Shown here: positions 49,488 to 58,983 of the stretch, one piece after another
Position numbering within the stretch: the stretch's first letter is position 1
Layout of the letters: every line of letters begins with the position of its first letter
Assembly: GCA_965262175.1 (NCBI GenBank)
Contig: CBDHES010000002.1
Span: forward strand, 2,852,001 to 2,916,000
Source of the DNA: CADEDH01 sp965262175
GTDB taxonomy: Bacteria; Actinomycetota; Acidimicrobiia; Acidimicrobiales; SZUA-35
DNA: 64,000 nt
Reading direction: 5' to 3'
Position numbers and translations under genes: made by a program
Notes under the pieces: generated by a model
The model's database searches: none
Seen by the model: the letters and a program-made list of their open reading frames with translations, nothing else
What the model was told of the DNA's origin: nothing

Positions 49488-50860
49488 CGGGGCCCGCCTC
49501 CGAGCAGGATCGGCTCGTCGCCGGTCGAGCCGCCGTCGGTCGTGGCCGCTGCGTAGTGGGCCCGGACGGTCTGGAGGATGGCGAGCGCTCGATGGCGCAT
49601 GTCGGTCGTGATGTCGTGGGTCGAGAACCGGGCCAGCTCGAACAGGCCGGTCAGGTCGGAGAGCGGCTCCCGCAACCCGTCGAGGCGGCCCAGGACCCGC
49701 TGGAGATAGACGCCCGGTGTCTCGGACCGTTGGCGGGCCATGGCGTCGTTCCCGAGGCCGGTCTCGACCGCGGCGTAGACCCGCTGGATGGCTCGGCGGG
49801 GGTCGGGCTCCTGCTCGATCTCCCACAGGAGCCGGTCGATGGCATCGATCTCGGCGGCGTAGTCCACGACGTGGGGCTGGGCCCCGTCGTCGACCGCGTC
49901 GGGGACGGCGTCGCCGCCATCGCTCGACCGGCGGGCGTGACGAACGGCGAGGTACACCAGCGCACCGGCCAGCCCGATCGCTGCCAGGACCGGTACCAGG
50001 ATCGCCGCCAGATCGCCCAGGGCGCTGGACGACCCCGGGGGCTCCTCGTCGCCGGGGTCCGAGGTCTCCGGCTCGACCGGCTCGGACCCGGCACTGCCCC
50101 CGGCATCGTCGATCGCCCCCGCAACGCCACCGGCCTCCAGGTCGTCGAGGTCGATCACGAGCCCGCCCCCGGGCGAGACCGCGACGACCTGGCCGTCCTG
50201 GTCGAGGACCCGGAAGCCTCCTCCATCGACCGGCTCGACCCGGACCGAGCCGCCCCCGCCGGCTTCGACGAGGAACGCTCCGTCGCCGCCCTGGATGAAC
50301 CGGATCGTGTCACCGTCGATCTCGGCGACCGGAACCACCTCGACCGCGCCCGACTCGTCGATCCGGACCCCACCGATCTCGCCGGCGGCGTCGGGGACGA
50401 GGATCGTCCGACCGTCGGACGTGCTGGCCTCCTCGCCGGGCTCGACGGGCCGGAACCCGCACGCCTCGGGATCGGGCACGATGAGGACCTGATCGTTGAT
50501 CTCGAAGCCGCCGTCGCAACCCGGGATCGGGGTCAGCTCCACCACCTCGCCGCCCGGTCCGACGAGCTCGACCGCCCCGGCAAGCTCCGGGACTCCCGAC
50601 CCGGTTCCGGCCGTGCCGTCAGCCCCCGTGGTCGGCGAGGCCGGATCAGCGACGTCTCCGCCCCCGGGGCTGCCCGGAGACGACGACTCACCGCCGGCCC
50701 GGAACGGCAGCGGGCGGTCGAGCCGGTCGGGGTCGACGGTTCCCGCCAGGGCGGCCATCGCCAACAGCCCAACCGCGACGCCGACGACGGCGCCGACCGT
50801 CAGCCACGACACCCTCCACGGCGCCCCCCGATCGGTCCCCGCCGATCCCTCCTCGCTCAT
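49484..50860 (-). CDS. DUF4129-domain membrane protein
   Basis: 458 residues. Helix 1 at about 17-40, a long extracytoplasmic acidic/Gly-rich region (residues 45-290) made of short beta segments, helix 2 at about 300-322, then the DUF4129 domain with RAIQRVYAAVETGLGNDAMA, ETPGVYLQRVLGRLDGLREP and LTGLFELARFSTHDIT. DUF4129 is often fused or linked to transglutaminase-like and DUF58/MoxR modules. The first gene of the operon 50860-46154. Confidence 0.85.
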   Translation of the reverse strand: MSEEGSAGTDRGAPWRVSWLTVGAVVGVAVGLLAMAALAGTVDPDRLDRPLPFRAGGESSSPGSPGGGDVADPASPTTGADGTAGTGSGVPELAGAVELVGPGGEVVELTPIPGCDGGFEINDQVLIVPDPEACGFRPVEPGEEASTSDGRTILVPDAAGEIGGVRIDESGAVEVVPVAEIDGDTIRFIQGGDGAFLVEAGGGGSVRVEPVDGGGFRVLDQDGQVVAVSPGGGLVIDLDDLEAGGVAGAIDDAGGSAGSEPVEPETSDPGDEEPPGSSSALGDLAAILVPVLAAIGLAGALVYLAVRHARRSSDGGDAVPDAVDDGAQPHVVDYAAEIDAIDRLLWEIEQEPDPRRAIQRVYAAVETGLGNDAMARQRSETPGVYLQRVLGRLDGLREPLSDLTGLFELARFSTHDITTDMRHRALAILQTVRAHYAAATTDGGSTGDEPILLGGGPR

Positions 50861-50904
50861 GGAGGCAGTCTCGCGTCTCGTCGCGCGGTGCGGAGGTCGC
50901 CCCC

Positions 50905-52659
50905 TCAGCCGCCGCCGGTGCCGGCCAGCTCCTCGAGGGGGGCCAGGAGATGCTCACAGGCGGCGTGGGCCTCGCTGTCGCCGCCGAGCTGATCCAACAG
51001 GCCGCCCGAGCCCTCCGAACCGTCGCCGCCGGAGCCGCCCGGGGTCGCCCCGTCGGAGGGGACCCCCTCGGCCTCCAGGCAGGCCGCGTAGTCGGCGAGC
51101 GCCTCCTCCACCAGGGCCATCGTGGGGTCGATCGTTCCGCCGAGGGGGACACCGTCGAGCTCGGCCGGGAGCTCGTCGGACCGGAGCCAGGCGTCGAAGA
51201 GCTCGTCGAGCTCCGCCCCCGACAGCTCCTCGGCCAGGGCCTCGAAGTCGGCGGTCGAGGCGTTACCGCCGCCGTAGCGCTCCACCCAGGTTCGCAGGAT
51301 GGAGAAGAAGACGTCGTCGCCGACCTCCAGGCGGAGGGCGTGAAGGGTCAGCGCACCCCGGAAGTACACGTGGACCCCGAACAGATCTTCGGGCGGCGGA
51401 CGGTGGACCTGGGCCTGGAGCAACGGACCGAACGCCGCCGCCTCGAGGATCCACTGCTGATAGGAGAAGTCGGGCTGGCTCGCCTCCAGCCACAGGGCCT
51501 CGGCGTAGGTGGCGAAGCCCTCGTTGAGCCAGATGTCCTCCCACCGTTCGAGCGAGACCGAGTTCCCGAACCACTGGTGAGCCAGCTCGTGGGGCACCGC
51601 CCGCTCGGCGAAGAACGGCGACTCGAAGATCTCGGTACCGAAGATCGACAGGGTCTGGGTCTCCAACGCTCCGCCGAAGCGGTCGTCGACCACGGCCGAG
51701 CCGTAGACGTCGAACGGATAGGGCCCGAACAACTCCTCGTAGACGTCGAGCATCTCCGCCTGCTCGGCGAGGATGGCGACGGCCTGGTCGACCCATCGGT
51801 CGGCCACGACGTTGCGGATCGGGATGCCGCTGGTGCTCGTCCCCCCGTCGAGCTCGGTGAACGAGCCGATCAGGATCGTGGTGAGGTACGTCGCCTGAGG
51901 GTAGGGCTGGGAGAACGTCCACGTGGTCGTGTCACCCTCGGTGGCCGTGTCGACCAGGGTGCCGTTGGCCGCCACGGTGACCTCGGCCGGGGCCGAGATC
52001 CGGTAGGTGAACGAGGCCTTGTCGCTCGGGTGGTCGTTGGCCGGGTGGAACGTCGTGGCCGAGATCGGCTCACCGACGACGTAGGAGAAGCCGTCCCGGA
52101 TGTGCCACCCCGAGGTGATGACCCCGGACCGGTCGACCTGGGGCGTGCCGCCGTAGGTGACGACGACGGTGAACGGGTCACCGTGGGCGATGGGGGCGGC
52201 CGGGGTGATCGACAGCTCGGGGTCGGTGTGGTCGAAGGCCGCGGTCACCCCGTCGACCTCGACGGTCGACACCGTGAGGCCGGTCAGCTCGAGGTTGAAC
52301 CGGGAGAGGGGCTGGGTGGCGAAGGCGGCGATCGTCGCCTCCCCGTCGAGATGGCTGCGGTCGGGGTCCCAGTCGAGGGCCAGGTCGTAGCTGACGACGT
52401 CGTACCCGCCGTTGCCGTGGGTCGTCACGTAGGGATCGTCGAGGGTGATGGCACCGGCGTTGGCCGCCGGGTCACCGCCGCTCGTGGCGGTTCCCGACCC
52501 GTCGGTGGGCCCGTCGGTCGCCCCGGTCGACGGGGCCACCGTCGTCGACGAAGGCGCGCCGTCGTCGGCCGTCGGGGCGGTCGACGCGCCGTCGACGCTG
52601 CTGCACGCCACCGTGGTGGCGATGGCCACCGCTACCAGCTTGAGGACTGTCCGCATCAT
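50905..52659 (-). CDS. Secreted M1-family metallopeptidase
   Basis: 584 residues with a lipoprotein-like signal peptide (VACSS near residue 18) and a Thr/Ser/Ala linker. The zinc site is complete: HELAHQWFGN near residue 350 with the downstream Glu in WLNEGFATYAEAL (HExxH-x18-E). The exopeptidase motif is FGGALET near 320 in place of GAMEN. An N-terminal beta-saddle domain precedes the catalytic domain, and the C-terminal ARM-like domain is short. It would cleave amino acids from peptide N-termini outside the cell. Confidence 0.92.
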   Translation of the reverse strand: MMRTVLKLVAVAIATTVACSSVDGASTAPTADDGAPSSTTVAPSTGATDGPTDGSGTATSGGDPAANAGAITLDDPYVTTHGNGGYDVVSYDLALDWDPDRSHLDGEATIAAFATQPLSRFNLELTGLTVSTVEVDGVTAAFDHTDPELSITPAAPIAHGDPFTVVVTYGGTPQVDRSGVITSGWHIRDGFSYVVGEPISATTFHPANDHPSDKASFTYRISAPAEVTVAANGTLVDTATEGDTTTWTFSQPYPQATYLTTILIGSFTELDGGTSTSGIPIRNVVADRWVDQAVAILAEQAEMLDVYEELFGPYPFDVYGSAVVDDRFGGALETQTLSIFGTEIFESPFFAERAVPHELAHQWFGNSVSLERWEDIWLNEGFATYAEALWLEASQPDFSYQQWILEAAAFGPLLQAQVHRPPPEDLFGVHVYFRGALTLHALRLEVGDDVFFSILRTWVERYGGGNASTADFEALAEELSGAELDELFDAWLRSDELPAELDGVPLGGTIDPTMALVEEALADYAACLEAEGVPSDGATPGGSGGDGSEGSGGLLDQLGGDSEAHAACEHLLAPLEELAGTGGG

Positions 52660-52731
52660 CGGCCCACCCGGCTTTCGATCAGGGCCTCCACTATCGCTCG
52701 CCGGCCGGGGCCGGTGGGATCGGGCCGCCGT

Positions 52732-53979
52732 TCACCGTACCGGGCCGGGGGTTGGCCAGGTGAGGCGCCCCCGCCCGGCGACCGCCGCGGCGACCAGCAC
52801 CAGAACGGCCGAGCCGGCCATCGCCGTCGGGACCGTCGTGGCCGCCGCCAGGGCGCCCATCGTCACCCCGCCGGCGACCTCACCGACCGAGTTGGCCTGC
52901 TCGATGAACGAGTGCACGGTGGCCCGGACGTGGGCCGGGGTGTGGGCGTTGGTCCAGTTGGTGGTGAGGGGCTCGATCGCCCCCCGGAGCCCACCCTGGA
53001 TGATCAGGCCCGCCGCCGCCACCGGCAGCACCGCCACCAACCCGAGGGCGCCGATCCCGATGGCGCTGACCCCCAACATCACCGCCAGGCCCGTGGCCAC
53101 GGCCGGGCCGGTGAGCCGGGCCCGGCCCCACCACAACACCATGGCCCCGAGGGCCGCCTCGACGGCGGCGATCGCTCCCACGAGGGTGATCTCATCGTGG
53201 TCGGCCGAGAGGCCGAGATCGTCGAGGCGCCGGATGTCGAGCCGGTCGATCGCCTCCCCGGCGAGGCCCCCGACGACCAGCACGATCACCAGGATCCGAA
53301 GCGACCGGCTGGCGGCGACCGTCGACGCCCCGGCCCGCAACGAGGCGGCGGCGGTGGCCCCGGCGGCGCGGATGGCGGCGGCCAGGCCCCCGGTCCGGAG
53401 GCGAGCCCCGGTCGCCCGGTCGAAGCCGTCCTCGGTCATCGTCACCGCCAACACGACCCCGGTGGCGACCAGCACGACCCCGGTGGCCACGACCGATGTG
53501 GTCAAGGTGGTGAGACGGGCCAACCCGGCGCCGCCCAGGATCGCGACGACCGCCACCGCCAGCTGCCACCGTCCCCGCCGCAGGACGAGCGCTTCCACCG
53601 CCCCCGGACCGCCCAACTCGTCGGTGATCCACGCCGTCTCGGCCCCGCTCCGGAAGGTGTAGGCCACACCCCAGGCGACCTGGGTCAGAACCAGCAGGGG
53701 GAAGGCGCTGACGATACCGGCCGCGATCTGGGCCAGGCCGACGCCGATGACCCCGACGACCACCGACCACTTCCGGCTGAACGTGTCGGCCATGACCCCG
53801 GTCGGGACCTCGGCCAGGAGCAGCGACGCCTCCATCGCCGTTCCGAGCAGCACGAGCTGGAGCTCGGGCAGGTCCAGCTCGACGGTGATCCGGACGACCA
53901 GGGAGACCCAGTAGGCCCGGAGCATCGCCTGCCACACGAGGCCCGACCACAGGTACAACCGGGCCTGGTCGATCGCCAT
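52732..53979 (-). CDS. MFS transporter
   Basis: 415 residues with 12 hydrophobic helices. The loop 2-3 motif is in EVPTGVMADTFSRKWSVVVG (the GxxxDxxGRR-type motif A); a second copy-like loop ALVLRRGR lies near 130. The family is the EmrB/QacA-like or BCR-type drug/metabolite efflux in broad terms; the substrate is unknown. It lies alone between the M1 peptidase and the ACC deaminase genes. Confidence 0.85.
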   Translation of the reverse strand: MAIDQARLYLWSGLVWQAMLRAYWVSLVVRITVELDLPELQLVLLGTAMEASLLLAEVPTGVMADTFSRKWSVVVGVIGVGLAQIAAGIVSAFPLLVLTQVAWGVAYTFRSGAETAWITDELGGPGAVEALVLRRGRWQLAVAVVAILGGAGLARLTTLTTSVVATGVVLVATGVVLAVTMTEDGFDRATGARLRTGGLAAAIRAAGATAAASLRAGASTVAASRSLRILVIVLVVGGLAGEAIDRLDIRRLDDLGLSADHDEITLVGAIAAVEAALGAMVLWWGRARLTGPAVATGLAVMLGVSAIGIGALGLVAVLPVAAAGLIIQGGLRGAIEPLTTNWTNAHTPAHVRATVHSFIEQANSVGEVAGGVTMGALAAATTVPTAMAGSAVLVLVAAAVAGRGRLTWPTPGPVR

Positions 53980-54030
53980 CGGCCGATCGTAGGGGAGGCC
54001 CCCACCCCGATCTCCCGAGTTTCGCCGACG

Positions 54031-55053
54031 CTAGGAACCGAGGCCGGGAGCGCCGGCATAGGCCGGCAGCGCCGGTTGCCCGCCGAGGTGGGCGTAGAGG
54101 ACCCGGGAACCCGGTCGGATCTGGCCGCTTCGGACGAGGTCGATCAATCCGGCCATCGACTTCCCCTCGTAGACCGGATCGGTCAACATGCCCTCGGTTC
54201 GGGCCGCCAGGTGAATGGCGTCGACGGTCGTCTGGTCGGGGACGCCGTAGGCCGGGCCCTCGTAGCCGGCCAGCACGGTGATCTCGTCGTCCCGAAGCGG
54301 CCGGCCGACCCCGATCCGCTCCGCCGTGTCTCGGGCGATCCGGGTCACCTGGTCGACGGTCCGGGCCAGGGTGGCCGAGGCATCGATCCCGATCACCTGC
54401 CGGTCGTCACGATCCTCCAGGGCGAATCCGGCGATCATTCCGGCGTGGGTCGAACCGGTGACCGTGCAGACGATGATCGTGTCGAAGAACGTGCCCAGCT
54501 CGGCCTCCTGGGCCGCCACCTCCCGGGCCCAGTTGGCGAACCCGAGACCGCCGAGCGGATGGTCGGAGGCCCCGGCCGGGATCGGGTAGGGGGTGCCACC
54601 GGCCTCTTCGACCGAGGAGATCGCCTGCCGCCACGAGTCGCGGAACCCGATGTCGAACCCGGCAGGGTCGATGCGGACGTCGCCACCCATGATGCGCGTC
54701 AGCTGGATGTTGCCGACCTTGTCGTACACCGAGTCGGGCCAATCGACCCACCCCTCCTGGACGGTGACCACGCCCAGGCCCAGGTGGCATGCCACCCCGG
54801 TCACCTGGCGGGTGTGGTTGGACTGGATGCCGCCGATCGACACCAGCGTGTCGCACCCCCGGTCGAGGGCATCGGCGACCAGGTATTCCAGCTTCCGGAC
54901 CTTGTTGCCGCCATAGGCGATACCCGAGTTGCAGTCTTCCCGCTTGGCCCAGATCTCGACCCGACCCCCGAGCGCCTCGCTGAGGCGAGGCAACGGGTGG
55001 ACCGGCGACGGGCCGAACAGCAACGGTTGGCGACGGTGGTCGTCGAGGGTCAT
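54031..55053 (-). CDS. acdS: 1-aminocyclopropane-1-carboxylate deaminase
   Basis: 340 residues, the usual length. Strong match to AcdS: WAKREDCNSGIAYGGNKVRK (with the PLP Lys in GGNKVRK), LVSIGGIQSNHTRQVTG, YDKVGNIQLTRIMGGDVRID, the PIPAGASDHPLGGLGFANWA stretch and TEGMLTDPVYEGKSMAGLID near the end, with Tyr in DPVYEGKS. It uses PLP to open ACC into 2-oxobutyrate and ammonia. Relatives include D-cysteine desulfhydrase, but the conserved active-site run favours ACC deaminase. It is divergent from a 2-oxoacid-dehydrogenase-like gene that could use its product. Confidence 0.9.
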   Translation of the reverse strand: MTLDDHRRQPLLFGPSPVHPLPRLSEALGGRVEIWAKREDCNSGIAYGGNKVRKLEYLVADALDRGCDTLVSIGGIQSNHTRQVTGVACHLGLGVVTVQEGWVDWPDSVYDKVGNIQLTRIMGGDVRIDPAGFDIGFRDSWRQAISSVEEAGGTPYPIPAGASDHPLGGLGFANWAREVAAQEAELGTFFDTIIVCTVTGSTHAGMIAGFALEDRDDRQVIGIDASATLARTVDQVTRIARDTAERIGVGRPLRDDEITVLAGYEGPAYGVPDQTTVDAIHLAARTEGMLTDPVYEGKSMAGLIDLVRSGQIRPGSRVLYAHLGGQPALPAYAGAPGLGS

Positions 55054-55185
55054 GGTGTTCCGATCGATCGACGGTGGGCCGGCGGAATCCTAGACGACCG
55101 GTCCGGTCTACGATCTCGGGCGGCGGCGCCAGGGCCGATCCCGGCGTCGCCCCGACCCGCCCGACTTCCCCACCGAGGATCGACG

Positions 55186-57570
55186 ATGACCACGACCGAC
55201 ACCGAGGCGTTGGCCGAGATCGAGCGCCGGGTGCTGTGGCTGGCGACCCGGATCGTCGATGCCGCCAATCGCCGATCCGAGACCCAGGTGAAGGTCGGCG
55301 GGCACCAGGCGTCGTGCGCCTCGATGGTGTCGATCATGACCGCGCTCTGGTTCGGCCACATCGGCGAGCACGACAAGGTGGCGGTCAAGCCCCACGCGTC
55401 GCCGGTGTACCACGCCATCAAGTACCTGACCGGCGAGCTCGACCGGTCGTACCTGACGACCCTCCGCCAGCGGGGCGGCCTCCAGGCCTACCCGTCGAGA
55501 ACGAAGGACCCCGACGTCACCGACTTCTCCACCGGGTCGGTCGGACTGGGAGCGGTCGCCCCCCTGTTCGCCGCGCTGACCCGTCGCTACCTCGACACCC
55601 ACCCCTCCCCCGGCCGGGGCGAGAGCCCTCGATCCCGCTTCGTCGCCCTGGTCGGCGACGCCGAGCTCGACGAGGGGAACGTGTGGGAGGCGATCGCCGA
55701 CCCCGCCACCGAGGGCCTCGGATCGTTCACCATGGTGGTCGACCTCAACCGGCAGAGCCTCGATCGGGTCATCCCCGACATCGCCGCCGACCGGCTCAAG
55801 CGGTTCTTTGCCGACGCCGGATGGCACGTGGTCGAGGCCAAGTACGGCACCCGCCTGACGTCGGCCTTCGACCAGCCAGACGGTGACGCCCTCCGCCACC
55901 ACCTCGATCGGATGCCGAACGAGGCGTACCAGGCGCTGTTCGGCCTCGATGGTCCGGCGTTGCGTTCCAAGTTCCTCGACGGAGCCGACCCCGCGGTCGC
56001 CCGGTTCGCCGATGGCTACGACGACGTCGCCCTGGCATCGCTGGTGACCGACCTCGGCGGCCACGACCTCCGCCTGCTGCTCGACACCTTCGCCCGCTGC
56101 GACGCCGAGACCGATCGCCCATCGGTCCTGTTCGCCTACACGATCAAGGGATGGGGCCTCCCCATCGCCGGTGACCCCCTCAACCACGCGGCCCTCCTGA
56201 CGCCCGACCAGATCGACGAGCTCCGGGCTGCGGTCGGCCTCACCGAGGCCTCCGAGTGGGACCGGTTCGATCCCACCACGCCGGCCGGCCGGCTGTGCGA
56301 TGCGGTCGGCGGAGCCCTCAACAATCCCCGCCCCGTCCCCCGACCGGCCATCGCCGTCCCGCCCGGCGTCCGGCCGCCGGTGACGGCTGGCACGCCATCG
56401 ACCCAGGAGGCGTTCGGCCGGGTCCTGGCCAGCCTGGCCGACGTCGAGGGGGTCGGCGACCGGATCGTCACCACCGCCCCCGACGTTTCCATCTCGACCA
56501 ACCTCGGAGGGTGGATCAACAAGGCGGGGGTGTACGCCCCGACCGAGCGGGACCACCACGGTGGGGCCGACCGGCTGCTCCGATGGGCGCCGGCCCCGAC
56601 CGGTCGCCACATCGAGCTGGGGATCAGCGAGATGAACCTCTTCATGCTCCTCGGTCAGCTCGGCCTGAGCCACGAGCACCATGGCGAGCTGCTGCTCCCC
56701 ATCGGCACGGTGTACGACCCGTTCGTGCTGCGGGGCCTCGACGCCCTGATCTACGGGCTCTACAACGACGCCCGGTTCGTGGTGGTCGGGACCCCGTCGG
56801 GGGTGACCTTGGCCCCCGAGGGCGGGGCGCACCAGTCGACGGTGACCGCGTCGCTCGGCGCCGAGCTCCCCGGCCTGACCTACGCCGAGCCGGCCTTCGC
56901 CACCGAGGTCGACTGGCTGCTGTGCGACGCCCTCGACCAGCTGGTCGTTCCCGACGGGGCCAGCACCTACCTCCGGCTCTCGACCAGGCCCATCGACCAG
57001 GCCCCGTTCGCCGCCGCCCTCGACCGCTACGGCGAAACGGTCCTCCGTCGCCATGTCCTGGCTGGCGGCTACCGGCTGCGCGACGGCGCCGACGACGGCC
57101 GGCCGGGTGTGACGCTCGTGACGACCGGGGCGATGGCGCCCGAGGCGTTGGCCGCGGCCGATGAGCTCGACGACGAGGGGGTGCAGGCGACGGTCGTCCA
57201 CCTCACCAGCCCGGACCGGACGTACCGGAGCTGGCGGGCCGGGTACGCGGCGACGGCCGCCACCGCCCGGGTCGTCCGGTCGCCGAGCCAGCTCCACCGC
57301 CTCGTCCCCCCGGCCGAACGGCGGCGGCCGGTGATCAGCGTCCACGACGCGGCGAGCCACAGCCTGGCCTGGATCGGTTCGGCCCTCGGCTGCCGCCAGT
57401 ACGCGCTGGGGGTCGACCGCTTCGGCGAGTCGGGCACGATCGCCGACCTCCACGAGGTGACCGGCATCTCGGTCGGCAACGTGGTGAACGCGGCCCTCAT
57501 CGCGGTCAGCGAAGCGGACCCCGGCCTCGATCCGGGCCTGACCGAGAGGGTGGAGGGAGCCGGGCCGTGA
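55186..57570 (+). CDS. Transketolase-fold pyruvate dehydrogenase E1-like protein
   Basis: 794 residues from ATG 55186, with GAGG about 10 bases upstream. This is the AceE-like E1 layout in one chain. The TPP motif lies at GDAELDEGNVWEAIADPATE near residue 160, with the NRQSLDRV block of the diphosphate fold soon after. The pyrimidine domain has the HIELGISEMNLFMLLGQLGL block near 480 and EGGAHQSTVT near 545. A transketolase C-terminal domain follows. It is slightly shorter than classical AceE (~890). It oxidatively decarboxylates pyruvate or a close 2-oxoacid such as 2-oxobutyrate; no E2/E3 gene is near. Confidence 0.85.
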   Translation: MTTTDTEALAEIERRVLWLATRIVDAANRRSETQVKVGGHQASCASMVSIMTALWFGHIGEHDKVAVKPHASPVYHAIKYLTGELDRSYLTTLRQRGGLQAYPSRTKDPDVTDFSTGSVGLGAVAPLFAALTRRYLDTHPSPGRGESPRSRFVALVGDAELDEGNVWEAIADPATEGLGSFTMVVDLNRQSLDRVIPDIAADRLKRFFADAGWHVVEAKYGTRLTSAFDQPDGDALRHHLDRMPNEAYQALFGLDGPALRSKFLDGADPAVARFADGYDDVALASLVTDLGGHDLRLLLDTFARCDAETDRPSVLFAYTIKGWGLPIAGDPLNHAALLTPDQIDELRAAVGLTEASEWDRFDPTTPAGRLCDAVGGALNNPRPVPRPAIAVPPGVRPPVTAGTPSTQEAFGRVLASLADVEGVGDRIVTTAPDVSISTNLGGWINKAGVYAPTERDHHGGADRLLRWAPAPTGRHIELGISEMNLFMLLGQLGLSHEHHGELLLPIGTVYDPFVLRGLDALIYGLYNDARFVVVGTPSGVTLAPEGGAHQSTVTASLGAELPGLTYAEPAFATEVDWLLCDALDQLVVPDGASTYLRLSTRPIDQAPFAAALDRYGETVLRRHVLAGGYRLRDGADDGRPGVTLVTTGAMAPEALAAADELDDEGVQATVVHLTSPDRTYRSWRAGYAATAATARVVRSPSQLHRLVPPAERRRPVISVHDAASHSLAWIGSALGCRQYALGVDRFGESGTIADLHEVTGISVGNVVNAALIAVSEADPGLDPGLTERVEGAGP

Positions 57571-58484
57571 GCGACGGCGGCCGCCGATCCGACGACGCCT
57601 ACCGGGCCCGGGTCGATCGGGCCATGGACCACGTGCGGGCCGGGCTCGGCGACGACCTCTCGCTGGCTGCGGTGGCCGATGTGGCCGGCTTCTCCCCCCA
57701 TCACTTCCACCGGATCTTCAAGGCCGTCGCCGGAGAGACCCTGGCCCAGTTCACCCGTCGGGCCCGGCTGGAGCGGGCGGTCCGCCTCATGCGGGCCGCC
57801 CCGGCCAGAACGTTGACCTCCATCTCGGCCGAGGTCGGGTTCGCTACCCCGTCGGATTTCGCCCGGGTGTTCCGCACGGCCTACGGCTGTCGACCGAGCG
57901 AGTGGGATCGACGATCGCCGCTCGTGCCGGCCCGGGGCGAGAGCGGCGGGATCGACGACCGGGAGCCGGACCGGCCCGGGGGTGACCACGACCCCGGTCG
58001 GTGCCGACTCGAGACGACCGTGGTCACCCGCCCGGCCTGCCGGCTGGCCTACGTACGGGTCCGGGACCCGTGGCGATCCGACGGCCTCGTCGATGGGTAC
58101 GACCGGCTGACGCGGCGCTTGTCCGACGCCGGTGTCGACTGGCGGCGGGCGCAGTTGGTCGGCCTCAGCTGGGAGTCGGCGCCGGCCAGCCCCCGGGACC
58201 GGCTGACCTATGACCTGGCCCTGACCGTGGCCGACGACCTCGGACCCCTCGACGGCGTCGGCATCCACCACCTCCCGGCGGCCCGGGCGGCCGAGGTCCG
58301 ATGCCGGACGCTGCCCGGGATCGCCGTGGCCTGGGAGCACCTCTACCGGTGCTGGTTGCCGTCGTCGGGCTCGGAGCCGGAGGAGGTGCCGGCCGTCAAG
58401 TGGTTCCGCCACACCCCGGAGCGGTTCGGTCCACAGGCGTGGGACGTCGACTGCTCGATCGCCATCCGGCCCCTCCGCCGATAG
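57567..58484 (+). CDS. AraC-family regulator with GyrI-like domain
   Basis: 305 residues from GTG 57567 (GTGA overlap with the E1-like gene). The N-terminal ~100 residues hold the two helix-turn-helix units: LAAVADVAGFSPHHFHRIFK and ISAEVGFATPSDFARVFRTA, then the GCRPSEWDRR end. The C-terminal GyrI-like effector domain has LAYVRVRDPWRSDGLVDGYD and RLTYDLALTVADDLGPLDGV. It would sense a small molecule and control transcription. Coupling to the E1-like gene suggests it regulates that operon. Confidence 0.88.
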   Translation: MSDGGRRSDDAYRARVDRAMDHVRAGLGDDLSLAAVADVAGFSPHHFHRIFKAVAGETLAQFTRRARLERAVRLMRAAPARTLTSISAEVGFATPSDFARVFRTAYGCRPSEWDRRSPLVPARGESGGIDDREPDRPGGDHDPGRCRLETTVVTRPACRLAYVRVRDPWRSDGLVDGYDRLTRRLSDAGVDWRRAQLVGLSWESAPASPRDRLTYDLALTVADDLGPLDGVGIHHLPAARAAEVRCRTLPGIAVAWEHLYRCWLPSSGSEPEEVPAVKWFRHTPERFGPQAWDVDCSIAIRPLRR

Positions 58485-58556
58485 GAGCCCGGGGGCGTCC
58501 GGAGGTTCGCAAGAACTCAACAGCGCCGGCGGCGGCCGATGAGGTGTGATCGTTCC

Positions 58557-58970
58557 ATGACCGAGCACACCTCATTGACCGAACCGCCTGAACCGACCGA
58601 ATCGACCGAACCGACGACCATCGAACTGGCCCGTCGTTTCCTCCGGGCGACCGATCCGTCCGACCTCCGACCGGAGGAGGTCCGGGAGCTGGTGGCCCCC
58701 GACGTCGCCATCACCGACCCCCTCATGCCCCCGGTCGACTCGGCCGCCGCCTTCGAGGCGATGCTGAGCCAGGCCGGCGGAGGTATCCACGTGACCTCGA
58801 CGGTCCAGGACGTCATCGGCGACGAGCGCCTGGTGGCGGCCCGGATCCTGGTCGAGGTCAACGGGACCCCGATCGACTACGCCCAGTGGCTGTGGTTCGA
58901 GGGTGACCGGATCACCCGAGTGCAGACGATCTATGACCCCCGGCCCTACCTGGAGCTGGCCGGGGGCTGA
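58557..58970 (+). CDS. SnoaL-like/NTF2-fold protein
   Basis: 137 residues from ATG 58557. The N-terminal 20 residues are a Thr/Pro/Glu-rich tag. The fold follows: IELARRFLRATDPSDLRPEE, LVAPDVAITDPLMPPVDSAA, then MLSQAGGGIHVTSTVQDVIG and a final strand YAQWLWFEGDRITRVQTIYD. Cone-shaped fold with a pocket, used by isomerases and binding proteins. It stands alone. Confidence 0.8.
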   Translation: MTEHTSLTEPPEPTESTEPTTIELARRFLRATDPSDLRPEEVRELVAPDVAITDPLMPPVDSAAAFEAMLSQAGGGIHVTSTVQDVIGDERLVAARILVEVNGTPIDYAQWLWFEGDRITRVQTIYDPRPYLELAGG

Positions 58971-58983
58971 GGACCGCCCGAGC

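Noticed and set aside
50950..55185. A very long + strand open frame continuing upstream of the E1-like gene
   Set aside because: It is antisense to the M1 peptidase, MFS and acdS genes, all with clear family motifs on the minus strand. High GC keeps the antisense frame open; only the part from 55186 is a real gene.
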